A DNA stretch of 64,000 bases from Galeopsis tetrahit. Its lineage: Eukaryota > Streptophyta > Magnoliopsida > Lamiales > Lamiaceae. The translations under genes and the position numbers were made by a program. Shown here one piece after another: positions 46,998-57,700 of the stretch. Numbering within the stretch: position 1 is the first letter of the stretch; the number at the start of each line of letters is the position of its first letter. The notes beneath the pieces were generated by a model. That model saw only the letters and a program-made list of their open reading frames with translations, was not told the DNA's origin and searched no databases. The stretch lies in contig OY776120.1 of assembly GCA_963675135.1 (NCBI GenBank), positions 25,634,001 through 25,698,000 on the forward strand. Reading direction: 5' to 3'.

Positions 46998-49604
46998 TCA
47001 AGTCACCCCCTTGTCACCCTTGTTCTTGACCTTCCTTGCCCATACAACTTTCTTAAGTCCATCAAAACACCCACTAGCTAGCCCATCCGGCTCTTCAACC
47101 ATATCATAAGATGTTGATGCCTCATTCATCCCCAAGTTTGCACAAGTAGCTTTCTTTGATTTGGGGGAGTTTTTGAAGAAAACTCCCCCAAACTTGGCCT
47201 TCTTGCCCATCTTCAACTCGTCGTCTTCCACCTTGGGATTCTCCTCCACAATATTTATCTTGGGCTCTTCTTCTACCTCCTTTCTCATGGGTATTGGGGG
47301 ATATTCTCCCTTGGGAAACCCATACTCTCCAGTCTCATCGTTTCGGAGTTTGATAGCTCTAAACATGTCAATTGTAACTATCTCTTGGTTCATTCGAAGC
47401 TCCAACTTTCCATTCCTCATATCAAGAATAACCCCTCCGGTTGCCAAAAATGGCCTTCCCAATATCAATGGAATGTTTTTGTCTTCCTCCATGTCCAAAA
47501 CCACAAAGTCTACCGGGAAGAGGAGGTTGCCGATTTTGACCAATACATCCTCCGCTATACCCAAAGGGTATGTCATAGACCTATCCGCCAATTGAAGGCT
47601 CATTGTGGTTGGTGTAAGCTCTCCTAAACCAAGTGATTTGAAGAGTGACAATGGCATGAGGTTGATGCTTGCTCCCGAATCACATAGGGCTCTTAATGTA
47701 CCTCCATCTCCAATAGTGCATGATAAAGTGAAGGATCCGGGATCCCTAAGCTTTGGAGGTAGCTTAGCTTGAATTATGGAGCTACAATGTTCGGCTAAGT
47801 GCACCGTCTCATATGCCTCCATTTCCCTCTTGTGTGACATTATATCCTTCAAGAATTTGAAGTAATGTGGTATTTGTTCAAGAGCTTCGGCGAAAGGGAT
47901 GTTGATATGGAGTTTCTTGAACATCTCCGCAAACTTGACAAACTTGCCATCCAAGTTCTTCTTCTTCATCCTTTGAGGATATGGGATGGGCATTACATTT
48001 TTACTAAACAAAGGAGGGATTGCCTCCCCACTCTTCTTCTTCCCTTCTTTCTCTTTCACTAAGCCATCATCTTGGTTAACACCCTCGGGTGCCATTACCA
48101 CTTCCTCCTCTAACGGCATCTTGGGCCCTTCGTAGCTTGTCCCGCTCCTTAGCCTTATGGTGTTGCATTGCTCCTTAGGATTTAGCTCCGTGTTAGAGGG
48201 GAATTGCCCCGGAACGTGTTGCTTTCCAATGGCATTAGCGAGTTGGCCTATTTGCTTTTCTATGGCCTTCACATTGTTTGCCACATTCTTGATCATCTCA
48301 CCATGCTCATCAATTCTTTGCCAAGTCTTGTTTGCATTCTCCCTAGTCTCTCTCATGAATTTCGTGGTTTCCCCCATAAAAGCACCAAACATATCCTCCA
48401 TTGATGGCTTTGATGAAGACTCCACAATAGCTCCATCTCTCACATTGAAATTTGGAGGTGGGATGATGGCATTCCTTGTGTTGGCATAAGAGAAATTCTC
48501 ATGTTGCCTCAAATTCGGATGATATTGGTTGGGATTGGAGGGACTTTCATAGGCTTGCCTATCGTTCCAACCTCTCTCTCTAAATTGCCTATCCCTTTGA
48601 TTGTTCATGTAGTGGGCTTCTTCATATTGCTCATCACGTGGCCCCACTAAAGCTTTAGCCGTCATAAGAGATATCAATTTATCCACCTTGTTGGAGAGTT
48701 TAGCATTCTCATCCAAGTCTTGGGTTGAAGCAACTTTCCGGTTTTGTCTTCTCTCGGATGGCCATTGGTTGCCATTCTTAGCCATTTCTTCCAAGAGCAC
48801 ATAGCCTTCTTCCGTTGTCTTCCCCAACAAAGAACCTCCACCGGCCGAGGCATCTACCATCCCTCTCGTTCGATGGTCCATCCCATTGTAGAAATAGCAA
48901 ATCAATTGGTCTCTTGAGAAACCATGTTGTGGGCAACTTCTAATCAAATCTTTGAAGCGCTCCCATGCTTCGGCTAAGGACTCATCCTCATCTTGCATAA
49001 ATGATGAAATCTCTCCTCGTATCTTGATGGTCTTGCTTGGAGGAAAGTATTTCATAAGAAAAGCATCTACAAGATCGGCCCAATTTTCGATTGTCCTTAA
49101 ATCAAGAGACATGTACCATTGCTTAGCACGATCACGTAGAGAGAATGGGAACAATTGGAGACGGATGTAATCTTGAGGGACACGATTGATCTTAACCGTT
49201 CCACTTATCTCTAAGAATTGAGATAAATGGAGGTTAGGATCCTCCTTTGACAACCCTCCAAATTGGTTGTTTTGAACCATCATGATTAGGGCCGGCTTGA
49301 GCTCAAAGTTATGAGCATCAACGGGTTCTCGACCCGCTCCTCCATATGGTCTCGAAATTGGGCGGAAATGATCTCTTAGTACCCTTTGTGGTCGATTTCC
49401 CCCATTCCCATTCGGTTCCTCAAATCCATCAACCCCTTGATTCTCAACCTCCTCCTCAACTTCTTCTACAACCGGATTCTCCCGTCGATTCATTCTTTCC
49501 AACTCTAGTCTTCTCCTTTCGGCGTTCCTTCTTCGACAATTGGCCTCAATCTCCGGATCTAAAGGTAGCACGTCTTGGTGGTTCCTCCTAGATCGTGTGA
49601 TCAT
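46998..49604 (-). CDS. Gypsy Gag-protease polyprotein of G2
   Basis: 868 codons from an ATG about 155 nt downstream of the PBS. Order: an Arg/Glu-rich N-terminus, the retrotransposon Gag domain (about residues 100-260: LQLFPFSLRDRAKQWY, WADLVDAFLMKYFPP, ESLAEAWERFKDLIRSCPQHG, LICYFYNGM), a linker with coiled-coil, and a retropepsin (about 660-790) with ALCDSGASINLMPLSL as active site and LILGRPFLATGG as the flap-side motif. The frame stops there, without RT. The sequence type is that of Athila-group elements. Intact, so it probably encodes usable Gag. A 14-bp inverted repeat sits in its 3' part at 47160-47192. Confidence 0.9.
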   Translation of the reverse strand: MITRSRRNHQDVLPLDPEIEANCRRRNAERRRLELERMNRRENPVVEEVEEEVENQGVDGFEEPNGNGGNRPQRVLRDHFRPISRPYGGAGREPVDAHNFELKPALIMMVQNNQFGGLSKEDPNLHLSQFLEISGTVKINRVPQDYIRLQLFPFSLRDRAKQWYMSLDLRTIENWADLVDAFLMKYFPPSKTIKIRGEISSFMQDEDESLAEAWERFKDLIRSCPQHGFSRDQLICYFYNGMDHRTRGMVDASAGGGSLLGKTTEEGYVLLEEMAKNGNQWPSERRQNRKVASTQDLDENAKLSNKVDKLISLMTAKALVGPRDEQYEEAHYMNNQRDRQFRERGWNDRQAYESPSNPNQYHPNLRQHENFSYANTRNAIIPPPNFNVRDGAIVESSSKPSMEDMFGAFMGETTKFMRETRENANKTWQRIDEHGEMIKNVANNVKAIEKQIGQLANAIGKQHVPGQFPSNTELNPKEQCNTIRLRSGTSYEGPKMPLEEEVVMAPEGVNQDDGLVKEKEGKKKSGEAIPPLFSKNVMPIPYPQRMKKKNLDGKFVKFAEMFKKLHINIPFAEALEQIPHYFKFLKDIMSHKREMEAYETVHLAEHCSSIIQAKLPPKLRDPGSFTLSCTIGDGGTLRALCDSGASINLMPLSLFKSLGLGELTPTTMSLQLADRSMTYPLGIAEDVLVKIGNLLFPVDFVVLDMEEDKNIPLILGRPFLATGGVILDMRNGKLELRMNQEIVTIDMFRAIKLRNDETGEYGFPKGEYPPIPMRKEVEEEPKINIVEENPKVEDDELKMGKKAKFGGVFFKNSPKSKKATCANLGMNEASTSYDMVEEPDGLASGCFDGLKKVVWARKVKNKGDKGVT
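47160..47192. repeat. Inverted repeat within gag, PPT-like arms
   Basis: Perfect 14-bp arms (TTTGGGGGAGTTTT and AAAACTCCCCCAAA) around a 5-nt loop, encoding FGGVFFKNSPKS on the minus strand. The arm TTTGGGGG is the PPT core seen also at 45255-45270 and 46682-46725. Confidence 0.85.
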
Positions 49605-49758
49605 AAACCATGTCTATCAAAAGAACGAACAAGAGTGAGATATACAAATAAGCTCAAGGTAACAAACACAAATATTTTTGGATTTTTGCAAATAAAGAAA
49701 GCAAGTAAATGTCTAAACTAAAACTCTCTTAGCCTACAATCTAGAGCTTATAAAAACC

Positions 49759-49776
49759 TCCCCGGCAACGGCGCCA
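49759..49776 (-). other. Primer-binding site of G2 (tRNA-Asp)
   Basis: Minus strand TGGCGCCGTTGCCGGGGA, 6 nt inside the 5' LTR, complementary to the 18 3'-terminal bases of plant tRNA-Asp. tRNA-Asp primers are known for Athila-group gypsy elements. Confidence 0.9.
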
Positions 49777-49782
49777 TAAACT

Positions 49783-51331
49783 TGATTCACGCGTTATGCA
49801 ACACTAAATAAACAACCGCAAGTATACGGCGTCTATTGTAGCGCGATAAGCACGAGGTCGATCCCACGAGAAGGTTAAAACATAAAAGGGTAGTTTGCTA
49901 GTTGAATTCTAAATAGACGTGATCGAATAAGTTGAGTGTTGAATTACCCCTAAGATTGCCTAACTATGTGTCACAAATAGACAACGAAAGAGTAAATATA
50001 AAGTCGATCAACTAAACATGCAAAATAGGAAAACGAAAGTGAAACGATTGTAACTCAAAGAGAAAAGGTGGGTTCCAAGGCAATTGTAGTTCTTAGATGT
50101 CCGTTTATGAATGTTATCTCGTTTAGATGGCCATTAAGTTTATCTCAAATAGGTGATCACACAAGAAGAATTAATCAATCTCTCGATCTAATTAACCAAA
50201 GGCGCAATGCAACATAGGCTCGTATCTCTACCTCACAAACGTTACACCGCCTAAAAACGCTCCTAAGATCATTCAATTCCCTCTCCGATAATTAATCCTC
50301 TCTCGAGCTCATAATAATATCGGGTTGCACATTCGCATACGATTAAATGAAATAAATCTCTCGATCTTACTTCAATTAACAATATATAAGCAAATCATTA
50401 TGGCCAATAACAATACGCTTGACAATGGATAATTGAATATGCAAATAAGAAACAAACACCAATTAAAGCAAGAAATTACTCATAAACATCAATCCAAGTC
50501 TTACAATGCCTTAGAACCACAAAGTGTTTAGCTACTCAAATACATAATCAAATCACAACTTCCAAATGAAATAACTAAATAAAAAGGGAAAGAAAGAGAA
50601 AGCTTAGTCTAGAATGTGGTAGGGAATGGAATTTGGGAGCTATTGCATCCTTTCTTCCTTGATTTGATGAAGAATTGAGAGAGAAATGGCCAAAACACCT
50701 CCAAGTATGTGTAACTATGTGTGGATTTTGGGGAGAGTGTCTTGGGTTTCAAGAATGAGGCCTTATATAGTGTTGGGGAAGGGTTTGGATGCCAAAATTG
50801 CAAGTTGGTCCCTCAAAAATGGAGAAAATGGCCAAAAACCCCCGAGAATGAGGTCACCCGGCCGGGTGGCTCCCACCCGGGCATGCCACCCGGCCAAAAT
50901 ACGAAGCAAACACTAATTCAGCCTTGCCCGGGTCGAAACCACCCGGCCGGGTGGGTTTCAACCGGGCCAAATTCGAATGCCATCAAGATCTGCCCTTGCC
51001 CGGGTGGTTTTGACCCGCCCGGGTTGATTCTACCCGGGCATGTTTTTTTGTCTCTTCGTATCTCGAGCTTCCGACCTCCGATTGACTCGATTCTTTTTTT
51101 CATTCCACTCCATTTTTCGAGACGAATCCAATGGTGCACTCCTCTTCCTGATCCAGTAAAGTATGGTTGGTGTTTTGCTCCAAATTCCATCGTATTTCCT
51201 ATAAAATCGACAAAACACAACCTTTCCCTCATTTTGGCTTAAACAATTATATCCAATGCAAAAATCAATGAAATCCACATCAAAATACACTCCACATGTG
51301 CCTCAAAATTGTGTAAATTCCACCCGAATCA
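49783..51331 (-). repeat. 5' LTR of G2
   Basis: 1549 bp direct repeat of 43686-45254. Nearly identical over the inner ~1.4 kb, but carries clustered differences in the outer ~130 bp (51197-51331). Its first base pair adjoins C1 gag codons ending GAT GAT GGA. The LTR's initial TGA creates the stop that ends the truncated gag. Confidence 0.92.
50855..51042. repeat. Palindrome array in G2 5' LTR
   Basis: Same CCCGGCCGGG-type cluster as at 44758-44964 but with one fewer GACCCGCCCGGGT unit (20 bp shorter). Confidence 0.85.
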
Positions 51332-52651
51332 TCCATCATCTGCTATGAAGGCTTCATCTTCATTGCTAGAGGGGTAGTCAGATGAAGACGATGGTAACTC
51401 TTCTGATTCCGAATCAGAGTCATTGTAAGCCATCATTGCCTTCTTACCCTTGGCATATTTTCGATCTCTTCTGGCTTTCCTTTCTTCTCGATCTTCAAAA
51501 CTCAGATCAGGACATTCATAAGCATAATGACCTGGCTTATCACAATTATAGCAAACAGGATTGTTAGAAGTTCTTTTAGGAGGAGAATGTTTTCTGTTCC
51601 TGTCATGCTTGTCAATTGAGTTCCTGTCTTTCTTATCAGAATACTTTCTATCTCTCTTTTCAGAAGAGTTCCTATCTCTCCTGTTCTCATTAGAGATCTC
51701 ATCCCTTCTTTCAGAAGAGTTTTGATCCCTTCTGTTCACAGAAGAGTCCCTGTTATTAGAACCCTTAGTTTCCTTATAGAATCTCTTGTACCTACCATAT
51801 CTCTTATTCAGTTTATCAAATCTTTTGATCATAAGGCTCATCTGATCTTTCAGACTAAGATCAGAACTATCTAGTTCATATTTTATGCTTGAGGCCTTAG
51901 ACTTAGATGATCTAGACCCCTTAGAGGTAGAGGCTTTAAAAGCTATGTCCTTAGAGGCATCCTTATCCTTATGAATCACAGTAATAGGATCTTCTTCATC
52001 TAACTCAAACTCATGTGCCTTAAGTGTTTGGAACATAGTTTCTGCTGGCCAAGAATCAATGTCTTGTGTGGTTTTAATGATCATCTTGACCATTTTCCAC
52101 CTTTCATCCAAGGCTTTCAAGATTCTCAGGTTAACTTCTCTATCAGTATAAGTCTTTCCTAATACATCAAGATCATTCATAATTTTGGTAAATCGAGTAT
52201 CCAACTCATCAATTGATTCTCCTGGCTTCATCTTAAATGATTCAAACCTTTGGACAGCAGTGGATAACTTGCTTTCTTTGATCAGTGTAGTACCTTCACA
52301 AAGAATAGCCAATTTGTCCCACATTTGTTTTGCAGTATTACATTTTAGTACTTTACCAAGATACTCATTTGGTAAGGTATGTAAAATGTAGTTCTTGGCA
52401 AGACTGTCCAAATTGTTTTGTTTCATTTCTTCCGAAGTCAGTTCTGACCTTGGTTTAGGGACCAGTGCTCCAACTAGTTTAGATGGATCCAGAACAGCAG
52501 TGTTTTCCACCATGATTACAATTGGTCCTTCAGTCACCACAAACACCATTAGATCATGGGTTGAGCTAAAGATGGCCTCCATCCTAAGCTTCCAGTAGTC
52601 ATAATCTGCAATCTTGAACTTAGGCAGTTTGTTCACATTAGTGTCATCCAT
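51332..52651 (-). pseudogene. C1 gag, N-terminal part
   Basis: 440 codons from ATG (52651) to the G2 junction. A UBN2/DUF4219-type capsid domain (KLPKFKIADYDYWKLRME, LHTLPNEYLGKVLKC, MKPGESIDELDTRF, LRILKALDERWK) is followed by a Ser/Arg/Asp repeat region with units like NSSERRD and RNSSEKRD, a zinc knuckle (CYNCDKPGHYAYEC) and an acidic Ser-rich segment. Together with 42426-43661 it makes 852 uninterrupted codon positions including the stop, so only the G2 insertion breaks this gag. Confidence 0.9.
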
Positions 52652-52798
52652 GTTTGATTAGACAAATAGGATCAGTAGTATAACAGATAGATTTCAAGTA
52701 TTCAGATAGTGACAGATATCAAGAAAGAGTAGCAAGATCAGTAAGATTTCCCTCAAGATCTGCAAGGTTATCAAGAAACAGCAGTCCAAAGAACTACT

Positions 52799-52810
52799 GC
52801 TCTGATACCA
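52799..52810 (-). other. Primer-binding site of C1 (tRNA-iMet)
   Basis: Minus strand TGGTATCAGAGC, two bases inside the 5' LTR edge, complementary to the 3' end of initiator tRNA-Met, the standard copia primer. Confidence 0.9.
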
Positions 52811-52812
52811 CT

Positions 52813-53209
52813 TGTTGGTCCCAAAGTTGAGTTAAGATTGAGTAAGCTAAGAAAGTCTAGAGGGGAGGGGTGAATAGACTTTCAAAAATCTTTCAAAATA
52901 TCAGAATATGCAATGCGGAATTTAGTCTTCTTATGTACTGTACTGTGCTTACTCAGCTCAGATCAGTACTTTTCAAAACAATATGGGCCTTACTAGTTTA
53001 TACTCAACTTTTCTTTAGATCTTTACTTAATAAATTCTTAATGTTCTTAGTGAAACAATTCAAACAAATATCAAACAGTAAAGTAAAGAACACAGAATTT
53101 TATAGTGGTTCGACCAATAAGTCTACATCCACTCTCACAATCCCAGTTGTGACGTTTTATTACTCTTCTTCGAGTTTCTTGTGGCTTAAAGTCCCAAGAT
53201 TAAGACTGT
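52813..53209 (-). repeat. 5' LTR of C1, inner 397 bp (cut by C2)
   Basis: Matches 32837-33233 with only a few substitutions seen. It stops at GACTGT, where the C2 LTR starts with TGTAGGTCCC. The rest should lie beyond C2, outside the window. Confidence 0.9.
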
Positions 53210-54514
53210 TGTAGGTCCCTAAGTTGAGTTAATATCGAGGGAAGCTAAAGAAAATGTCTAGAGGGGGGTGAATAGACTTTTCTAAAATCTTTCGATATAT
53301 CAGAATTACAATATGCGGAATACGAAATTAACAATGAGCCCAATTAAAGTTTATACTCAACTTAATTCGAGAACTCTGTTTTAGGTATACTCAACTAGTC
53401 TAGTTCAGTTATGTAATTCAATTAACTAAACAATTAATCAATTAAACAACAAAACAAAACAGTAAAGTAAATCAAACACGAGATTTATAGTGGTTCGACA
53501 ACTTGTCTACATCCACTCTCACAAACCCAGTTGTGATGTTTCCACTAAAATCTTCCAATCGAGTACAAGTGTATGTTCCTGTCTTTAAAGTCTCAAGAAG
53601 AAGACTTAGATCTTCAACAGACTATACCTCCAGATATGTCTACGATCTAACTAGAAATTTTACAAGTATCTAGCACCTTGAAAATATAACAAAACAAAAA
53701 CTAAAAACTTCTCTGATCTTCAGTAGTAGCCTTCTTGATTCTTCACTTGTCTTCTGGCTTCTATCTGAATTTCAATCAACTCTGAGAGTAAACTTCGAAT
53801 ATATCTTTACTTTGAGTATGTAGATTTTTAGCGTATCAGTTCTTCAAATGATCACCACTATGAAGTATTTATAAACTTCTGAAATCAAGAACTAACCAGT
53901 TGTAACCAACTTTTCTTGATAACTACCTTCAACTGAATCTTCTTATATCCATATACGCGTTTCTTGTTGTGTATTAGTTATTCCATAACTAACTTCTATA
54001 TCTTCTTCTTTTCACGCGTTTCTGACTGACTAACTTCATTTTGACTTGTCTTGAGTAGACTTGTATTTACTTGTCTTGTCTTGTAGTCCTTCTGTCTTGA
54101 GTAGTAGACTTCAACTCTTCTTGTCTGGTCTTCTTTGTTCAAACAGTAGACTATACTAAACCTATCAAGACTATTACATTACTTTAAGCTTTTATAATAC
54201 AAGCTTAGTCAACTTATAAACTATACAACAAAACTAATCTATTACATATAAAGAACATCATGAGCTCTATACAACATTTAAATAGCTCAGTAACAAACTT
54301 AAACAAATACTGTAAACACATATGAAGTACTTATAAACTGTACTTATCTTTTCATGTGAACTTATGTGAACTCTACTGGTCTTGTACAAGATGACTTAAC
54401 TCAACTAGACTAGATCAGTCAACACTTAGAAAATATTCATACTACTTTTGGCTTTATCAAAACTTCATCTTTTATTCATCATTTTGGACTTGTTCTAGGA
54501 TTCATATCCCAACA
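53210..54514 (-). repeat. 3' LTR of C2
   Basis: 1305 bp, plus-strand TGTAGGTCCC...CCCAACA, followed inward by the same PPT as C1 (minus strand AAAAAGGGGGAAAT, 54515-54528). Minus-strand TATA (TTTATAAATACT) near 53864-53875. The CTAGAGGGG...GAATAGACTTT block near the inner edge is shared with the C1 LTR; most of the rest is diverged. Confidence 0.88.
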
Positions 54515-54709
54515 ATTTCCCCCTTTTTGATGAAGCCAAAACTACTAGAACCTTTTCTCATAAGTAGACTAGTTAAGTAGTTACCTTGTCTTTTAACATC
54601 AAATAGTACTTATCTTTCATTCATTCAAAATAGATCAGTAGATTACACATACTTTGAATAAAAAAAATATCAGAGCAACAAAAAAAACTAATCTTCAAAC
54701 AAACAAAAA

Positions 54710-57700
54710 CTAATCTGAAAGATTACCTCCTTCTGGATTTGGAACGCAGAATGCATCAAGGAGTCTCTTGTGAATTAGACATATATGGTCTTCATCTTCA
54801 ATCTTCTCTTTATCTAGCAGTTCTTCTTCGAACTTCTTGATCTGGTTATGATCAACTCTTTTACCTGAGCTGGTCATGGGACATTTCCATTCAGGAAATT
54901 CAGGAACAAGAATGTTGAAGTTAGCACCAACAGAAATCCTCAAGATTAGATGCCATAACTTCCTGTGTTGTCCTTCCATGAACCTGTCAAATAACGAATA
55001 CAGTTCATCTTGACTTTCAGCATCACCATACTTCCTTATTATCCAATGATCAAGTTCCCATTGACTCTTCACTTCAATCCATTCAGCTCTATGCTCATTA
55101 TCTATGAAGTGATCAATGAATTTGTCTTCCATTTTGTCTTCATCAGCTTTCAACTTCTGCAGTCTTTCAATATGCTTAGTAATCTTCTTTTTACTTGCAT
55201 AATGAATCTCATCATCAGCAATCCTTTGTTTCTTCTCAACTGTAGCAGTAGCAGTAGGCTCTTCAATATCCAACTTTCTCTTAACTCGTCTGGTCTGAAT
55301 CTCTGCTTCAGGAGACGCAACAGCTTTGCCTTTATCTAATCTCTTCTGCTTTTCTGTCTCAGCATGCTCTAGATCTGCCTTCTTCACTAATCTGCCTCTT
55401 TTAGGCCTTCTTAGTTCTTCAATCGCAGTAGCAGCAGCTTTCATCTCCGGTTCAGCACTAGCAGACTTCACAACTTCAACTAGACTTGTCTCTTCCCCCT
55501 TTTTGGCTTCATCACTTGCCTTAAGAGTGAAAAGAGAAGTAAAGCGAGTCATTTCTTCTTTCAAAGCTTCCTTCATGGCTTCAGCAGCTGACTCAATGTG
55601 CATCTGATGCGATTTCTCATGGCTCATCTTGTCTAATCTATCAGTAACCAGTTCCAGCTTCCTTGTACATGAAACTAGTTCATCTTTTAAATGAGTAGCC
55701 GTCTGTCGAAGAAGAGTATTCTGTGTAGATAACTCATGTAGAACATCCCGAGAACGCACCAATTGATCCTGTGCTTCCCGTCTCTGTTCATCAGCAATAG
55801 CAACTTTAACTCTGTAAAGTCTCTCCATTTTGCTTGACTCTTCAGCTAGTGATCGAGCAAACGAGATTGATCTCTTTTCTGAAAAATCAACTTGTTTCTT
55901 CAGAAAGTCTTCAAATTGAGCAAACATCTCTTCTCGGAAAGTTGAGTCCATCTTGTTGACTTCACCAATAAATAAGTCTCTGGATTTGTCAACAAGTGAC
56001 TGATTCTGTTCAATTAGCACATCCTTCAACTTCAAGTTTAAGAACTTGTCTACGGCAGTATGAACAACATTTCCTAGATCCGTCTTTAATTCATCCAGGA
56101 ATCTTTCTGGAACAGCTTGAGTAGAACTAGGAGTTCCAACAACTTCATCATCAAATACTTTGATCTCATCCTCATCAAACATCTCAGCATCCAAGAACTC
56201 ATCATCTTCTTTACCAAGCATGAGTGAGTCAACTTCATCTTCATTACTTGCAACAATTTCTTCCAATTGTTCTGAAGTCTGTACTGCCATCTCAGCTACT
56301 TCCGGCTTGATCTCGTCTTCGACCAGATCAGTCTGAGTTCCGACATCAAATGCGAATACATCCTCAATAACACCATCAGGAATATTCAGCAACTTTTTGA
56401 CTAAATCAACCAAGGCTTTGCGAGGAAATAGCTCGGAGTGATCCTTAACTCCACTATTTTCTTTCTGTTCCATCTCCCAATCCATAAAGTTGGAGATTCC
56501 GCCCTTGCCTTGAATGACTTCAAAAAGATCATCAGTAGAAGATTTCTTCAACGCGAACCATGTGCAAATCCTGACTAGTTTCTCAAACTGTTCAGAAGCT
56601 GTGTCAATGTCAAGAGTTGAGAGCGTCTTCTGTAGATTTCTTGAAACTCGAGCACGAATCCTCTTCTCTCGTAGACACATCGGATAGTATACCAGGGATT
56701 CAAATCTAACAACAGACGGGTCCTGAGTAGATGGGGTCTCTAACTCAGCTGTTGCAGTGGCAACTGGCGTCTTGTCTGAAGTAGATGGGTTAGAGGGTTC
56801 ACCATATTCTGGTGAGGGAGAGGGAGTAAAGGCAGTGGTTTCTGTGGGCGTCGATGTGGCTAGGTCAGGTATGACAACTGTCGGAGTATCAGTTGTATCG
56901 TGTCTGGGAGTGATTTGGGGATGACTGGCTCTAAGCGGTAATGCCGCCAGTACATGTGAGGTTGAGGATAAAGGACGAGGCCTAGATGGATGTGATCTAG
57001 CCTTGGTTCGAACAGTAGAGAGAGAGAGAGACGGAATTGACAAAGATTGTGAAGATGTACCAACCTGGTGACTCGTCTCTTCTAGTGGAGGTGGGGTTCC
57101 AACTCTCACAAGAGTATACCTCTCTGGAACTTGGTCACTCGACTCCTTCTCATGTAGCGACTCTTCATCTGATTGAGTCTTTTCCGAGTCGTCTGCACTG
57201 GACTCTGCTTCCTCAGACCCAGCTTGTGAAGAACTCTCTGAATCCGCGTACGGCAAGTCGGCAACACTTCAGATTCATCAAATTGAACGTGCCTAGGAGC
57301 AGCTGGCCTTACAGCAGCTTGCTTCTTCAGTGCTTCTTTCTTTAAATAGAACTTCAGAGGATGAAATGGCTTTCCCTTGCTCCACGTAGTCTTGTTGGGC
57401 ATCAAAATTGGGAGTAAGATGCTCAGCTTGTTACCATATCCAACTGCTTGAGATACTACCCAGTTCCTAGTATCAACATACACCGTAACACTCTTCTCGA
57501 AGTGCATCATCCTGTCAGCTATCAACTTGAACCAATTACCCTCAGTAATTCCATCATAGATAGCTGCCATAATCCTTGTTTTGACTTGGGTAACTGAGTC
57601 ATGAGACCCAGTGGCACATAGAAGCATCTTGCTTGCTATGTCCAGTAGAGTGCGATACTTTTCCAATAATTCACCCTTCTTGGCTGTAATAGCTTTGCCA

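Larger units (their letters stand above)
43662..51331 (-). mobile_element. Athila-like gypsy element G2, gag-protease only, nested in C1 gag
   Basis: 7.67 kb on the minus strand: 5' LTR 49783-51331, tRNA-Asp PBS 49759-49776, gag-protease 49604-46998, non-coding 46997-45255 with PPT, 3' LTR 45254-43686, then an extra 6-nt linker and PBS copy (43685-43662). There is no RT, RNase H or integrase, so it is non-autonomous. Closely matching LTRs show it is young. C1 gag codons resume in frame on either side with no 5-bp duplication. Confidence 0.88.
32837..53209 (-). mobile_element. SIRE-like copia element C1, with G2 nested in gag and C2 in its 5' LTR
   Basis: Minus-strand element: 5' LTR (52813-53209, cut by C2), tRNA-iMet PBS, gag (52651-51332 then 43661-42426), pol (42393-39112), third ORF (37858-34745), PPT, 3' LTR (34507-32837). 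Without the 7.67-kb G2 insert about 12.7 kb of C1 is in the window, and part of its 5' LTR lies beyond C2. Over the ~397 bp that can be compared the two LTRs differ at only a few bases, so insertion was recent, although pol has already gained two stops. Confidence 0.88.

Noticed and set aside
47161..47595. 144-codon plus-strand ORF opposite G2 gag-protease
   Set aside because: Antisense shadow of the protease region; no start context or family resemblance.
49759..49776. tRNA-Asp 3' end as part of a tRNA gene
   Set aside because: Only the last 18 bases are present, directly inside an LTR edge; it is a primer-binding site. The same applies to 43662-43679.
50721..51242. 173-codon plus-strand ORF in the G2 LTR
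   Set aside because: It lies in the LTR on the non-coding strand; the sister LTR breaks the same frame. A by-product of the GC-rich array.
53210..54514. C2 LTR as a tandem duplicate of the C1 LTR
   Set aside because: It has its own TG...CA ends, PPT and diverged body, and it interrupts C1's LTR at a point where C1's other LTR continues, so it is an insertion.
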